A DNA stretch of 64,000 bases from assembly GCF_964186625.1 (NCBI RefSeq), contig NZ_OZ075108.1:2108001-2172000 (forward strand), given 5' to 3'. The notes under the pieces are model-generated. The model saw only the letters and a program-made list of their open reading frames with translations, did no database searches and was not told the origin of the DNA. The translations under genes were made by a program, and so were the position numbers. The DNA is from Asticcacaulis sp. MM231 (GTDB lineage: Bacteria; Pseudomonadota; Alphaproteobacteria; Caulobacterales; Caulobacteraceae). Positions 35,238 to 44,964 of this stretch are shown here, piece by piece (within the stretch, counting starts at the first letter, position 1; every line of letters starts with the position of its first letter).

Positions 35238-37496
35238 ATGAAAAGCCGTGCCGACCGCAGAACTTTCATTTTGACCTCGCTTGGTGCCAGTTTTATGACC
35301 CAGGCTGGTTTTGCCGCCACACCTTCCGAGACGCTCAAGGAGCCTCCATTGCCCGCACAAGCCAAAGCCGCCACCCAGCCTGTCGCGCCCTCACCCGCCC
35401 GCAAGCCGTTTGAAATCGTGCAATTGGGCCACAAGCGCATCGATAATTATCACTGGATGAAGGACGATAACTGGCAGGCCGTGCTGCGCGATCCCGGCCT
35501 GATCCGTGCCGACATCAAGGCTGCCCTGATCGATGAAAACGCCTATAGCGCCGCCATGCTGGAAAGCACAAAGGCCTTGCAGGACGAGATCTTCAACGAG
35601 ATGAAGGGACGCATCAAGGAGGACGACGCCTCGGTGCCAACCGCAGATGGCCCTTGGGAATATTATTCTCGCTTCGAAAAAGGCGCCCAGCACCCGATCA
35701 TCGCCCGCCGTCCACGCACCAAAGGCGCCTTTGACGCCGCGATTCCATCTACCGACGACACCCGCGCGCAAGAGCAGATCCTGCTCAATGAGGACGAACG
35801 CGCCAAGACAAGCGACTTTTACGAAACCTCCGACGCCCAGCACAGCCCCGACCACACGCTTTTCGCCTGGGGCGAGGACACGCAAGGCTCGGAATATTAC
35901 AAGGTTTACGTCAAGGACCTAGCCACCGGCGACATCCTGCCCAACCCGATCGAGAGCTGCGATGGCGGTTTCACCTTCTCGCCCGATTCCAAGTACATCT
36001 TCTGGACCTGGCGCGATGAAAACTCTCGCCCGGCCAAGGTGTATCGCCGCCTGGCCAGAGGTGGCAAGGATGTGCTCGTTTATGATGAAAAGGACGACGG
36101 CTTCTTCCTGAGCATCGGCACGCTTAGTTCCGACGCCTTCATCAGCATCGGTGCCGGCAATCACGAGACCTCGGAAACCTGGCTCATCCCCGCCGCCACG
36201 CCCGAAGCCCTGCCGTTCGTGGTCGAACCGCGTCACGAAGGCATCCAGTACGATATCGACCATTGGGATGACCGCTTTATCATCCGCACCAATGCCGACG
36301 AGGCTATTGATTTCAAGCTGATGGTCTCGACCGCCGACAAACCTGCCCGCGCCACCTGGAGCGATCTGGTGCCACACCGCCCGGGCATCTATGTCACCGG
36401 TTCCGGCGTCTACAAGCGCCATATGATCCGTGTTGAGCGCGAAAACGCCAATACGCGCATCGTTATCACGCGTAAGGCCGATATGACCGAGCACTTCATC
36501 GACGTCGCTGAGGAAGCTTATGCCCTCGGCGCTTCGGGTGGTTATGAGTACGACACCGACATTATCCGCTACACCTACACCTCGCCGACCACACCGGCCC
36601 AGACGCTCGATTACAATATGGAGACGCGCGACAAGGTGCTGCGCAAGACGCAGATCATCCCGTCCGGTCACAATCCAAAGGACTATATCGCCCGCCGGCT
36701 CTATGCCACCGCGCCCGATGGCCAGCAGGTGCCAATCACCGTCCTGATGAAGGCCGACACCAGGCTCGATGGCTCCGCCCCGTTGTTACTGTATGGCTAT
36801 GGCTCCTACGGTATGCCGATGGACCCCGGTTTCTCAATTCGTAGTCTTAGCCTCGTCAATCGCGGCTGGGTCTACGCCATCGCCCATACCCGCGGCGGCT
36901 CGGAAAAAGGCTACGGCTGGTTCCTCGATGGCCGTAAATATAAGAAAATGAACACCTTTACCGATTTCATCGCCTGCGCCGAAAGCCTGTGCGACGCCGG
37001 TTACGGCACGCGGGGCAAGATTGTCGCCTATGGCGGATCGGCCGGCGGCATGCTGATGGGCGCGGTCACCAACCTGCGACCTGACCTTTGGGCCGGCGTT
37101 ATCGGGGCCGTACCGTTTGTCGACGTGCTCAACACCATGAGCGACACCTCCCTGCCCCTTACCCCGCCGGAATGGCCGGAATGGGGCAATCCATTGGAAG
37201 ACGAAGAGGCCTATAGCTACATCGCCTCCTACTCGCCTTACGACAACATCACCGCTAAGGCCTATCCGCCGGTGCTGGCCACGGGAGGCTTGAGCGATAC
37301 GCGCGTCACCTATTGGGAACCGATGAAATGGATCACCGCCCTGCGCGAAAAATCGACATCGGATGCCCCGATGCTGCTCAAAATCAATATGGAGGCCGGT
37401 CATGGCGGCGCCTCCGGCCGCTTCGATTTTCTTAAAGAAATTGCCTTCGACTATGCCTTCGCTATCTGGGCGCAGGAGCAGAAGGCTTTGACATGA
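35238..37496 (+). CDS. Exported S9A peptidase (oligopeptidase B/prolyl oligopeptidase type)
   Basis: A 752-residue serine peptidase cutting short peptides. The N-terminus DRRTFILTSLGASF is a probable twin-arginine signal. The N-terminal beta-propeller is followed by an alpha/beta hydrolase domain with Ser near residue 600 in AYGGSAGGML, the acid in GLSDTRVTYWEP and His in EAGHGGASGRF. The GGLSDTRV/EAGHGG context favours oligopeptidase B. It overlaps the next gene as ATGA. Confidence 0.92.
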   Translation: MKSRADRRTFILTSLGASFMTQAGFAATPSETLKEPPLPAQAKAATQPVAPSPARKPFEIVQLGHKRIDNYHWMKDDNWQAVLRDPGLIRADIKAALIDENAYSAAMLESTKALQDEIFNEMKGRIKEDDASVPTADGPWEYYSRFEKGAQHPIIARRPRTKGAFDAAIPSTDDTRAQEQILLNEDERAKTSDFYETSDAQHSPDHTLFAWGEDTQGSEYYKVYVKDLATGDILPNPIESCDGGFTFSPDSKYIFWTWRDENSRPAKVYRRLARGGKDVLVYDEKDDGFFLSIGTLSSDAFISIGAGNHETSETWLIPAATPEALPFVVEPRHEGIQYDIDHWDDRFIIRTNADEAIDFKLMVSTADKPARATWSDLVPHRPGIYVTGSGVYKRHMIRVERENANTRIVITRKADMTEHFIDVAEEAYALGASGGYEYDTDIIRYTYTSPTTPAQTLDYNMETRDKVLRKTQIIPSGHNPKDYIARRLYATAPDGQQVPITVLMKADTRLDGSAPLLLYGYGSYGMPMDPGFSIRSLSLVNRGWVYAIAHTRGGSEKGYGWFLDGRKYKKMNTFTDFIACAESLCDAGYGTRGKIVAYGGSAGGMLMGAVTNLRPDLWAGVIGAVPFVDVLNTMSDTSLPLTPPEWPEWGNPLEDEEAYSYIASYSPYDNITAKAYPPVLATGGLSDTRVTYWEPMKWITALREKSTSDAPMLLKINMEAGHGGASGRFDFLKEIAFDYAFAIWAQEQKALT

Positions 37497-38029
37497 TCGA
37501 TATACGTCCGGCGACGGAAGACGACTTCACCGCAATCACCACCATCTATGCCTGGAACGTCGATAACGGCACCGGCACCTTCGCGCTCGAAGCCCCGTCA
37601 CGCGAGGAGATGCTGGCCGGTTTTCATAACGTCACGGGCTTGCGCCTGCCTTACCTTGTAGCGGTCGAAGGGGGGGAAGTTCTGGGCTATGCCTATGCCG
37701 CTCCCTTCCGCACGCGACCAGCCTATAAGTATGGTATCGAGGACAGCATCTATCTGGCGCCGCAAGCCACCGGTCGCGGCCTAGGCAAGGCGCTGTTGCA
37801 AAGACTGATAGACCTCTGCACCGAACGCGGTCTCTACAGCATGATCGCGGTGATTGGCGACAGCGACAATCTCGCCTCCATCGCCGTTCATCGTTCTCTC
37901 GGCTTCGAACATACCGGCCATCTGCCGCGCGCTGGCTTCAAGTTCGGGCGCTGGCTCGATGTCGTCTTCATGACCCGCGACCTCCTGCCTTTTACACTGA
38001 CACCGGAAGGGGATGGTTGGGACGACTAA
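37493..38029 (+). CDS. GNAT acetyltransferase (phosphinothricin acetyltransferase-like)
   Basis: A 178-residue N-acetyltransferase. Acetyl-CoA-binding motif in LAPQATGRGLGKALLQRLID; IRPATEDDFTAITTIYAWNV, RPAYKYGIEDSIY and GFEHTGHLPRAGFKFGRWLDVVFM are typical of the PAT/YncA branch, which acetylates phosphinothricin or methionine analogues. Coupled by ATGA overlap to the peptidase gene, so it might act on a product of peptide breakdown; this is inference. Confidence 0.9.
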   Translation: MIDIRPATEDDFTAITTIYAWNVDNGTGTFALEAPSREEMLAGFHNVTGLRLPYLVAVEGGEVLGYAYAAPFRTRPAYKYGIEDSIYLAPQATGRGLGKALLQRLIDLCTERGLYSMIAVIGDSDNLASIAVHRSLGFEHTGHLPRAGFKFGRWLDVVFMTRDLLPFTLTPEGDGWDD

Positions 38030-38118
38030 CCGCCCCAATCGAGATAACGCCGTTCACTTTATGGTAGTGCTTTTGTGGAATAATATCAGGGAAAGTAACA
38101 GCTTACCTGAGTTTGTGC

Positions 38119-39279
38119 ATGTCCGTTCTACACCCACACCGCAAGTCTTCCTCCATCGGTTTTATTGGTTTCGTCGGTCTGCTCGTTCTGGGGGCGGTCG
38201 TGACCACCAAGGCGCGCGCCGACAGTTTCGAGACCGGCGCCGTCCTGACGACGGAAGTCAATTCTGTCGTCAAAGGCGGCCTCAATGTCGGCAGCAGTTC
38301 GCTCAGCAATCTCGATCTGACGGCCCATTGGCAAGGTGATAACGGCTGGGAAGCCTTCGGCTACGTGCTGGGTGATTTCGGTGATGACTTCTCGGCCAAT
38401 CGCGTCGGCGACGTGCAGGTGACCTCCAATATCGATTGTCCGGATGGCTGGCGACTGTTCGAGGCCTACGGCAAAAAGAACTTTAGCGATGACCGCGGTT
38501 ACGTGATGGCCGGCCTGATCAATCTCAACGGCATTTTCGATGTCCAGGACAATGCGACCGTCTTTCTCAATGCCTCGCACGGCATCGGCATCGACTATTC
38601 GCAGACCGGCCCGTCCATCTTCCCGACCACAGGTCTTGGTCTCGTAGGCGAATGGCGTTTAAGTGCGCATCAGTCGGTGCGCGCCGGGACGTTCGACGGC
38701 GTGCCGGGCGATCCCTACGACACCACGAAGTTCGTTTATATCAAGCTGTCCGCCGAAGAAGGTAGCCATCTGATCGGCGAATACCAGTATGATTTCAAGG
38801 GCGGTTTCGTGAAACTGGGCGCCTGGAAAAACACGGCGACGCTCGATCGCCTGGACGGCACCAACACCTCCAAGGATAATAGCGGGGCGTACGTCCAGCT
38901 CGGCTTTACGCTTATACAAGAAGCGTCTGAAAATGAGCAGGGCCTGAAAGGTTGGGTCCGTGCCGGCACCGCCAATGACGAGCTCATGGCCATAGCCGAC
39001 TATATCGGCGGCGGTCTGGTCTATACCGGCCCGCTCAAAGGCCATGATACCGACCAACTGGGCTTCGCTATCGCGGCCTCGCATTTCGGCGCGCCGTATC
39101 AGGCGTCTGTCAGCGAATCCCTGAAGCGCGAAGTCACTTATGAACTGACCTATCGCTGGGATATCCGCGACGGCCTGTCGATCCAGCCCGACGTCCAATA
39201 TGTTCAGAATCCGTTCGGTCGCAGCGATATAGATGACGCCCTGGTCATTGGCGTGCGGATGAAAGCCGAGCTTCGGTGA
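38119..39279 (+). CDS. OprB-like outer-membrane porin
   Basis: A 386-residue exported barrel protein: N-terminal signal (IGFIGFVGLLVLGAVVTTKARA) and a body of amphipathic strands, with GLINLNGIFD, SHGIGIDYSQTGPSIFPTTGLGLVGEW and RWDIRDGLSIQPDVQYVQNPFG as in carbohydrate-selective OprB porins. ATG 38119 is preferred over the TTG at 38113. The C-terminal residue is Arg rather than Phe. Confidence 0.8.
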   Translation: MSVLHPHRKSSSIGFIGFVGLLVLGAVVTTKARADSFETGAVLTTEVNSVVKGGLNVGSSSLSNLDLTAHWQGDNGWEAFGYVLGDFGDDFSANRVGDVQVTSNIDCPDGWRLFEAYGKKNFSDDRGYVMAGLINLNGIFDVQDNATVFLNASHGIGIDYSQTGPSIFPTTGLGLVGEWRLSAHQSVRAGTFDGVPGDPYDTTKFVYIKLSAEEGSHLIGEYQYDFKGGFVKLGAWKNTATLDRLDGTNTSKDNSGAYVQLGFTLIQEASENEQGLKGWVRAGTANDELMAIADYIGGGLVYTGPLKGHDTDQLGFAIAASHFGAPYQASVSESLKREVTYELTYRWDIRDGLSIQPDVQYVQNPFGRSDIDDALVIGVRMKAELR

Positions 39280-39595
39280 CGCCTTAAGGCAGCGTTATTG
39301 CACCGCAGGCGAGGCGTTAGGCGGCGGAAATAAGTTGATCGGCACCACGTTTGATCGCCCGATTTAGGACTATTGCCGCCAAAGGCGAGCCATTCGCATG
39401 ACTAGCGTCTCGCTCACCAGGGCGGTTACGCGACAGACGGGTGGCTATAAAGGCCATTAAATCAAAATATTATCCAGCACGTACATTTTGCCTCAATTTT
39501 ATAACATTTTGCTTTCCTTTTGGTGAAATTTGCTTTCTGTTGGAAGGGTATGCGTAAGTAGAAAACATCATTCACACATCTGATGGAGCCGAGAC
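39280..39595 (+). promoter_or_regulatory. Intergenic region with a phased direct repeat before the S51 peptidase operon
   Basis: This 316-base stretch has no gene. Near its end TTTGCTTTC occurs twice, at 39508-39516 and 39529-39537, 21 bases (two helical turns) apart and each followed by a similar T/G-rich tail ending TTGG. This is a plausible activator or repressor site. The remaining sequence shows no clear structure; GGAGCC lies seven bases before the ATG at 39596. Confidence 0.4.
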
Positions 39596-40627
39596 ATGCT
39601 TAAACCCCACACCCGGGTTCTGATGGCGATTGTCGCCTGCTTAGCTGCCAGTTTTATAGGAACGCTCGCGGCACAGGCAAGGCCCACCGGCTATAAGCAT
39701 TATGAACTTGGCGATTTGAAAGCGCCGACTCCGGATCCGGTATCTGGCGGCCTGCTCCTCATGGGCGGTGGTGATCGAAACATCGATGCCATGAAGTGGT
39801 TTTTTGCCAAGGCCGGGCATGGTCACATCGTTATCCTGAGCGCGGCTTATGGCCCCGAAATCGGCAAGGAATTCAAGCGCGAGGTCGGCGGCATTCTTTC
39901 CGCGGAAACCTTCGTGTTCAAGACTCGCGACGCGGCCTACGATCCGAAAGTCATTGACGCCCTGAAGCGCGCGGATGGCATTTTCATCTCGGGTGGTGAC
40001 CAGTCGGACTATGTCAAAATGTGGCGCGGTACGCCGGTCGCTGACATTATGGACGCACATGTCTTGGCCGGAAAGCCGCTCGCCGGCACCAGCGCGGGTC
40101 TCGCGATTTTGGGGGAAATGCTCTATGGCTGCATGGACAGCACCAGCTTGACCTCACCGGAAGGTCTGGCTGATCCTTTTAGCGCTCGTAACACGATCGA
40201 AGGCGATTTCCTCCATCTCGCCCTGCTCAAAGGTGTGCTGACCGACACCCATTTCAAGGAGCGCGACAGACTGGGCAGACTGTTTGCCTTTCTGGCCAAG
40301 GCGCAACTCGGCCGGCCGGCCGATGCCACCCCGTTATTGGGCCTGGGCGTCGACGAAAGTGCCGCCCTCGCCGTCGAACCGGACGGTTCAGCACGCATCT
40401 ACGCCACTGAGGCAGACGGCGGCGCCTGGCTGGTGGATGGCGCCTCATTGCGCGTGCCCAACAAGCCCGGTCCACTGGAAGTGCCACGCATCCATGTTAT
40501 CGGCATTGGACATCAATCCCTGCTTCATCTGCCAGACGGCAAGGTCGAGCGCCCGTCTTTTGATCGCAACTACTCTGTCAGCGGCGGCAAGATGGTTCTT
40601 TCCAGCGATGAGGCCGTAGCACCATGA
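39596..40627 (+). CDS. Exported S51 peptidase (cyanophycinase-like)
   Basis: A 343-residue serine peptidase of the S51 family (cyanophycinase/dipeptidase E), which cleaves Asp-containing or beta-linked peptides. Signal peptide VLMAIVACLAASFIGTLAAQA; LLLMGGGD at the start of the fold; GIFISGGDQSDYVKM; nucleophile Ser in PLAGTSAGLAILG; GVDESAALAV. It opens a coupled operon with D-aminoacylase and alanine racemase (ATGA overlap with the next gene). No cyanophycin synthetase is in the window, so the natural substrate may be another peptide. Confidence 0.88.
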   Translation: MLKPHTRVLMAIVACLAASFIGTLAAQARPTGYKHYELGDLKAPTPDPVSGGLLLMGGGDRNIDAMKWFFAKAGHGHIVILSAAYGPEIGKEFKREVGGILSAETFVFKTRDAAYDPKVIDALKRADGIFISGGDQSDYVKMWRGTPVADIMDAHVLAGKPLAGTSAGLAILGEMLYGCMDSTSLTSPEGLADPFSARNTIEGDFLHLALLKGVLTDTHFKERDRLGRLFAFLAKAQLGRPADATPLLGLGVDESAALAVEPDGSARIYATEADGGAWLVDGASLRVPNKPGPLEVPRIHVIGIGHQSLLHLPDGKVERPSFDRNYSVSGGKMVLSSDEAVAP

Positions 40628-42180
40628 TGGCCCTGCCTTTGCACGTCTTTTCGCGTTCCGCCATGCTGAGAGGATCCGGGCTCGCCGCCGCGGTACTTCT
40701 TCTTTTAGGCAACCCCGCAGCGGCCTCTACCCTGATTACGGGCGCCATGGTCTATGATGGTTCCGGTGCCCCTGCCAGGCAGGAATTTGTGAGGGTTGAG
40801 AATGATCGCATTGTCGCTATCGGCAAACTGCGCCCCCACAAAGGGGAAACCGTGATCGAGGCGAAGGGGCTGGCACTGGCGCCGGGCTTCATCGACAGCC
40901 ACAGCCATCATGATCGCGGCGATTACGCGGATCGCGCCATGCCACAACTGTTGGCGGAAGGCGTCACGACTATTGTTGTCGGTCAGGACGGCGAGAGTTC
41001 GGGCGCTTTTGCCGACATTTCGAAGCAATTCACGACGCGCCCCGCAGCGGTGAATGTGGCGGCCTATACCGGCCATGGATATCTGCGCTCTCAGGTGATG
41101 GGGACGGATTTCAAAAGGGTGGCCACCTCGTCAGAGATACAGGCAATGCAGCGCCTGTTGGACGTGGACATGAAGGCCGGATCTCTCGGGCTGTCGACAG
41201 GTCTGGAATATGATCCCGGCATTTACTCAAACCACGACGAAGTGGTGGCACTGGCCCGAACGGCCGCAGCCGACGGGGGCCGCTATATCAGCCATATGCG
41301 TAGCGAAGACACGGGTTTCGACGCGGCGCTTGATGAGTTGCTCGACATAGGCGCAAAGACGGGTATCCCGGTCCAGATTTCCCACCTCAAGCTGGGAATC
41401 GTCGATCGCTGGGGCGACGCCAAGACCGTGCTGGCCAAACTCGACGCCGCGCGTGCGCGCGGCATCAAGGTCACGGCCGACGTCTACCCCTACGAATATT
41501 GGCAGTCGACCCTGACGGTCTTGTTTCCCAAGCGCGATTTCACCGATCTTTCGGCAGCGCGCTTCGCCCTCACCCACCTCACAACGCCTGAGGGCATGCG
41601 GCTTGGCGTCTACGCGCCCGACCCGTCATTGGTGGGGCACACGATCGCCGAGATCTCGGCGCAGCGACACGAGGAACCGGCCGCCACCTATCTCTGGCTG
41701 ATCCAGACCGCTGAGGCCTGGAGATCGGCCCACCCCGGCATAGAACCTGTCGAAGCAGTGATCGGCACCGCGATGGCCCCGGAAGATGTCGCTGACTTCA
41801 TCGCCTGGCCTTACAGCAATCTATGTTCGGACGGGATGATCGTTTCGCGCCATCCGCGCGGCGCCGGCGCCTTTGCCAAGATGCTGCGGGTTTACGTTCG
41901 AGAGCAGCACCGGCTCACCTTGACCGAGGCGATCCGCAAGATGACCTCGCTGGCGGCGGAGAATGTGGGCCTGAAGGGACGCGGCCTGATCCGTCCGGGC
42001 TACAAGGCCGATCTGGTGCTGTTCGATCCCGATCAGATCGCAGACCGGGCCACGGTGGAGACTCCGGGCGCCCTGGCTGTCGGTGTTTCCGATGTGATGG
42101 TGAATGGTGTGCTGGTGTATCGCAAGGCTCAGCCGACCGGCAACTATCCCGGAGAGTTTATCAAGCGGGAGGGGCAATGA
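40624..42180 (+). CDS. Exported N-acyl-D-amino-acid deacylase (D-aminoacylase)
   Basis: A 518-residue amidohydrolase-superfamily enzyme that removes an acyl or peptidyl group from D-amino acids. Signal-like N-terminus SAMLRGSGLAAAVLLLLGNPAAA; metal site in APGFIDSHSHHD; GLSTGLEYDPGIYS; ISHMRSED; QISHLKLG; SDGMIVSRHPRGAGAFAKML; GRGLIRPGYKADLVLFDPD. It overlaps the S51 peptidase gene by four bases and the racemase gene by four. Dipeptidase activity on iso-linked peptides is an alternative. Confidence 0.88.
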   Translation: MMALPLHVFSRSAMLRGSGLAAAVLLLLGNPAAASTLITGAMVYDGSGAPARQEFVRVENDRIVAIGKLRPHKGETVIEAKGLALAPGFIDSHSHHDRGDYADRAMPQLLAEGVTTIVVGQDGESSGAFADISKQFTTRPAAVNVAAYTGHGYLRSQVMGTDFKRVATSSEIQAMQRLLDVDMKAGSLGLSTGLEYDPGIYSNHDEVVALARTAAADGGRYISHMRSEDTGFDAALDELLDIGAKTGIPVQISHLKLGIVDRWGDAKTVLAKLDAARARGIKVTADVYPYEYWQSTLTVLFPKRDFTDLSAARFALTHLTTPEGMRLGVYAPDPSLVGHTIAEISAQRHEEPAATYLWLIQTAEAWRSAHPGIEPVEAVIGTAMAPEDVADFIAWPYSNLCSDGMIVSRHPRGAGAFAKMLRVYVREQHRLTLTEAIRKMTSLAAENVGLKGRGLIRPGYKADLVLFDPDQIADRATVETPGALAVGVSDVMVNGVLVYRKAQPTGNYPGEFIKREGQ

Positions 42181-43487
42181 TGCAGAGGCGATCCTTTCTG
42201 GCGGGGGTGACGGGGCTCACTGCGCTCACGGCGGTGCGGGCCGCTGCCGCCCCGGTTCTCACTGCCAACAATTCTGGCCTGACCCTCGAACAGGCCAGGC
42301 GCCGGAACGGCTGGATTGAAATCGACGCCGATGCGTTCGAGGCCAATATCGACACTGTTAATAGCTTGCTCGGTCAGGTGCGCCTTTGCGCCGTCATGAA
42401 GGCGGATGCCTATGGCAACGGTATCGCGCTTTTGATGCCATCCATCATTAAGAAGCAGATCAGCGATGTCGCCATCACGTCCAATGATGAGGCGCGGGTT
42501 GCCCGCGAACTCGGCTATCAGGGCCGTCTGATCCGGGTCCGCACGGCAACACCTGACGAAATGGAGGATGGACTGCCCTTCGCCATTGAAGAGTTGATCG
42601 GCAATCCTGATTCCGCCGCCTTCCTACAGGCCCTGGCGAAAAAGCAGACCAGGCCAACCAGCCTGCCGGTACATCTGGCGCTGAACAGCGGTGGTATGTC
42701 ACGAAACGGCGTTGAGCTTTCCACGGACTATGGCCAGAAGGATGCACGGACCATCACCTCATGCGACAAACTTCGGATAGCGGGCGCCATGACCCACTAT
42801 CCCAGTGAGGACGCTGCCGACATTCTTGGTCAGTTGCAACATTATCATGCTGATCTCGCCTGGCTGAACGCTCAGGGCGTGAAATCCGGCAAGCTGATAC
42901 GCCACACGGCGAACAGCTTTGCGACTCTGGAGCACCGGGACACATGGCTGGACATGGTGCGCGTCGGCGGGCTTCTCTACGGCGATCCCGGTTCTGTAAA
43001 GACAAATGCCTACCTCCCCACCATGACGATCAAGTCACGGGTTGCCGCGATCAACCATTATCCGGCAGGCCAGACGGTCAACTATGACCGCACCTATCGG
43101 CTGGAACGGGAAAGCTGGCTCGCCAATATTCCGCTCGGTTATTCGGACGGCTACCGGCGCGGTTTCAGCCATGCCAACAGGGCCGAATTTCCTGCCGAAG
43201 GCCGGAACCACACCGAGGTGCTGATCGGCGGCCGGCGCTTCCCCGTGGTTGGACGGGTGACAATGAACACCATGATGGTCGATGTGACCGACAGACCGAA
43301 TGCGCTGCATCTGGACGATGAGGTCGTGCTCTTCGGCGCGCAAGGCCACGAGCGCATCACCCAGGCTGAATTCGAAGCCAACGGTTCGGCCTATGGCCCT
43401 GAGATGCTGGGCATATTGGGCGCCGCCCTGCCCCGTGTGCTTAAACCAAGTGCGCTTGCCAAAGACGACACACGACCTGCCACTTGA
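42177..43487 (+). CDS. Exported alanine racemase-like enzyme
   Basis: A PLP-dependent amino-acid racemase of 436 residues with a twin-arginine-type signal (MMQRRSFLAGVTGL). PLP lysine in CAVMKADAYGNG (K75); RHTANSFATL; MVRVGGLLYG; IPLGYSDGYRRGF; VVGRVTMNTMMVDVT. Export sets it apart from the cytoplasmic Alr used for cell-wall synthesis and resembles broad-spectrum periplasmic racemases. The start overlaps the previous stop as ATGA, with GGGAGGGG upstream. Together the three enzymes could turn extracytoplasmic D-residue peptides into free L-amino acids. Confidence 0.88.
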   Translation: MMQRRSFLAGVTGLTALTAVRAAAAPVLTANNSGLTLEQARRRNGWIEIDADAFEANIDTVNSLLGQVRLCAVMKADAYGNGIALLMPSIIKKQISDVAITSNDEARVARELGYQGRLIRVRTATPDEMEDGLPFAIEELIGNPDSAAFLQALAKKQTRPTSLPVHLALNSGGMSRNGVELSTDYGQKDARTITSCDKLRIAGAMTHYPSEDAADILGQLQHYHADLAWLNAQGVKSGKLIRHTANSFATLEHRDTWLDMVRVGGLLYGDPGSVKTNAYLPTMTIKSRVAAINHYPAGQTVNYDRTYRLERESWLANIPLGYSDGYRRGFSHANRAEFPAEGRNHTEVLIGGRRFPVVGRVTMNTMMVDVTDRPNALHLDDEVVLFGAQGHERITQAEFEANGSAYGPEMLGILGAALPRVLKPSALAKDDTRPAT

Positions 43488-43599
43488 TAAACTGAGATTT
43501 AGCCTTGTCCACGCAGGCTTGGTGCCGCGTTTGTTATGACGCGTCACATAGCTGTAACAGGCGCGGCCTACAAATTCCTTTTTGTATCAAAGGAAGTCC

Positions 43600-44964
43600 A
43601 TGTCCCGTTTGATGATCGCGCTGCTGGGCGCTTCCCTGATGGCCATGACGGCCCACGCTGAAGAGCGCCAATGGCTGGCCGGCGATCACCACGTCCACAG
43701 CCGCTATTCCGGCCGCTACAAAGACGGCGTCTACACACTGGGCACCGATGGCATCTATCCCATGGCCAGGAATGCCGAGATGGCGCGCACCTATGGCCTG
43801 TCATGGATGGCGGCGATCGATCACGGCGGCCTTAACCTGTCCAAGCAGCGCTTCGAACAGGCCTGGCCGGAACTGGCGGCGGCACGGGTCTCCGTGCCTG
43901 AGGTCATCCAGTTCTACGGCATGGAACTGGACACACCCGGTGGTGACCATGCCAGCCTAATCATGCCGCTGGACAACCGCGAGCGCGAGACCTTACGCCA
44001 TCTGGAGAGCGCCTACGCCAAGGACGAGGTCGATGATCCCGCGCGCGACACCACGGCGAAGATGCTCGACATGTTGCACGAGATGCGCACCCTGACGCCC
44101 GAAGCGCTGGTGATCGCCAACCATCCGTCGCGTTCCGCCAATGGACTGACCGACTATAACGGCCATACACCGGCTGAATTGCGTGCCTGGAACGATACGG
44201 CGCCAGAGATCGCCGTCGGCATGGAAGGCGCACCCGGCCATCAGGGCACATCGCTCAAACCGGGTGTCACGCAGGAAACCCTGCGCAAACGCGGCTACTA
44301 CGTCAAATCACCGACCTTCGGCGGCTTCGATGCCATGACCGCCACAGTCGGTGGCGTCTGGGACGGTCTGCTGGGCGAAGGCCGACGCTTCTGGATCACC
44401 GCCTCGTCGGATTCGCACCGCAATATCGCCGATGGCGGCGAAGATTTCTGGCCCGGTCAATACGCCAAGACCTGGGTTCTGGCACGCCGCACGCCCCAGG
44501 ATATTTTGGACGGTCTGCGGCATGGCCGGGTTTTCCTCACCACCGGCGATCTGGTCAGCGAACTGGATATGGACGTCTCCGGCGCCGATATCGGCGGCAC
44601 GGCCAAGGTCAAGCCTAGCCAGACAGTAACGGTGAAGGTCCGCCTGCGCGATCCGGCCGGTAGCAACGCCAATGGTGATAAGGCGGCCCTGAAGCGCATC
44701 GACCTGATCATGGGCGATATCACCGGGAAGCCCGCTGACAGCCATCCGACCACCCGCGTGGTCAGGCGTTTTACGTCTGCCGACTGGCAACAGAACGGCG
44801 AGATCATCACGCTTAGCTACAGCTTCACGGCCAGCAGAAGCGTTTATATCCGCCTGCGCGGTACCTCGACCGACGAACTGGAACCAAAGGAAGATCCGAT
44901 CGGCGAAAACCCGTGGCCCGACCTGTGGGTCTACGCCAATCCGGTGTTTATAGAGGTGAAATAG
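43600..44964 (+). CDS. Exported PHP-domain metallohydrolase (CehA/McbA-like)
   Basis: A 454-residue protein with a signal peptide (MSRLMIALLGASLMAMTAHA) and a PHP-type metal site: GDHHVHSRYSG at the N-terminus, AAIDHGG, VIANHPSRSANG and ITASSDSHRN. Relatives include phosphoesterases and the carbaryl hydrolase CehA; the substrate here is unknown. AAAGGAAG precedes the ATG. Its 3' end overlaps the convergent aminotransferase gene by 34 bases. Confidence 0.82.
   Translation: MSRLMIALLGASLMAMTAHAEERQWLAGDHHVHSRYSGRYKDGVYTLGTDGIYPMARNAEMARTYGLSWMAAIDHGGLNLSKQRFEQAWPELAAARVSVPEVIQFYGMELDTPGGDHASLIMPLDNRERETLRHLESAYAKDEVDDPARDTTAKMLDMLHEMRTLTPEALVIANHPSRSANGLTDYNGHTPAELRAWNDTAPEIAVGMEGAPGHQGTSLKPGVTQETLRKRGYYVKSPTFGGFDAMTATVGGVWDGLLGEGRRFWITASSDSHRNIADGGEDFWPGQYAKTWVLARRTPQDILDGLRHGRVFLTTGDLVSELDMDVSGADIGGTAKVKPSQTVTVKVRLRDPAGSNANGDKAALKRIDLIMGDITGKPADSHPTTRVVRRFTSADWQQNGEIITLSYSFTASRSVYIRLRGTSTDELEPKEDPIGENPWPDLWVYANPVFIEVK

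Noticed and set aside
35919..36671. A 250-residue minus-strand frame opposite the S9 peptidase
   Set aside because: A shadow of the peptidase reading frame, with no motif or ribosome site.
41823..42176. A longer alanine racemase starting at 41823
   Set aside because: The extension is antisense-free but overlaps the D-aminoacylase gene in another frame; the twin-arginine signal and the ATGA overlap place the start at 42177.
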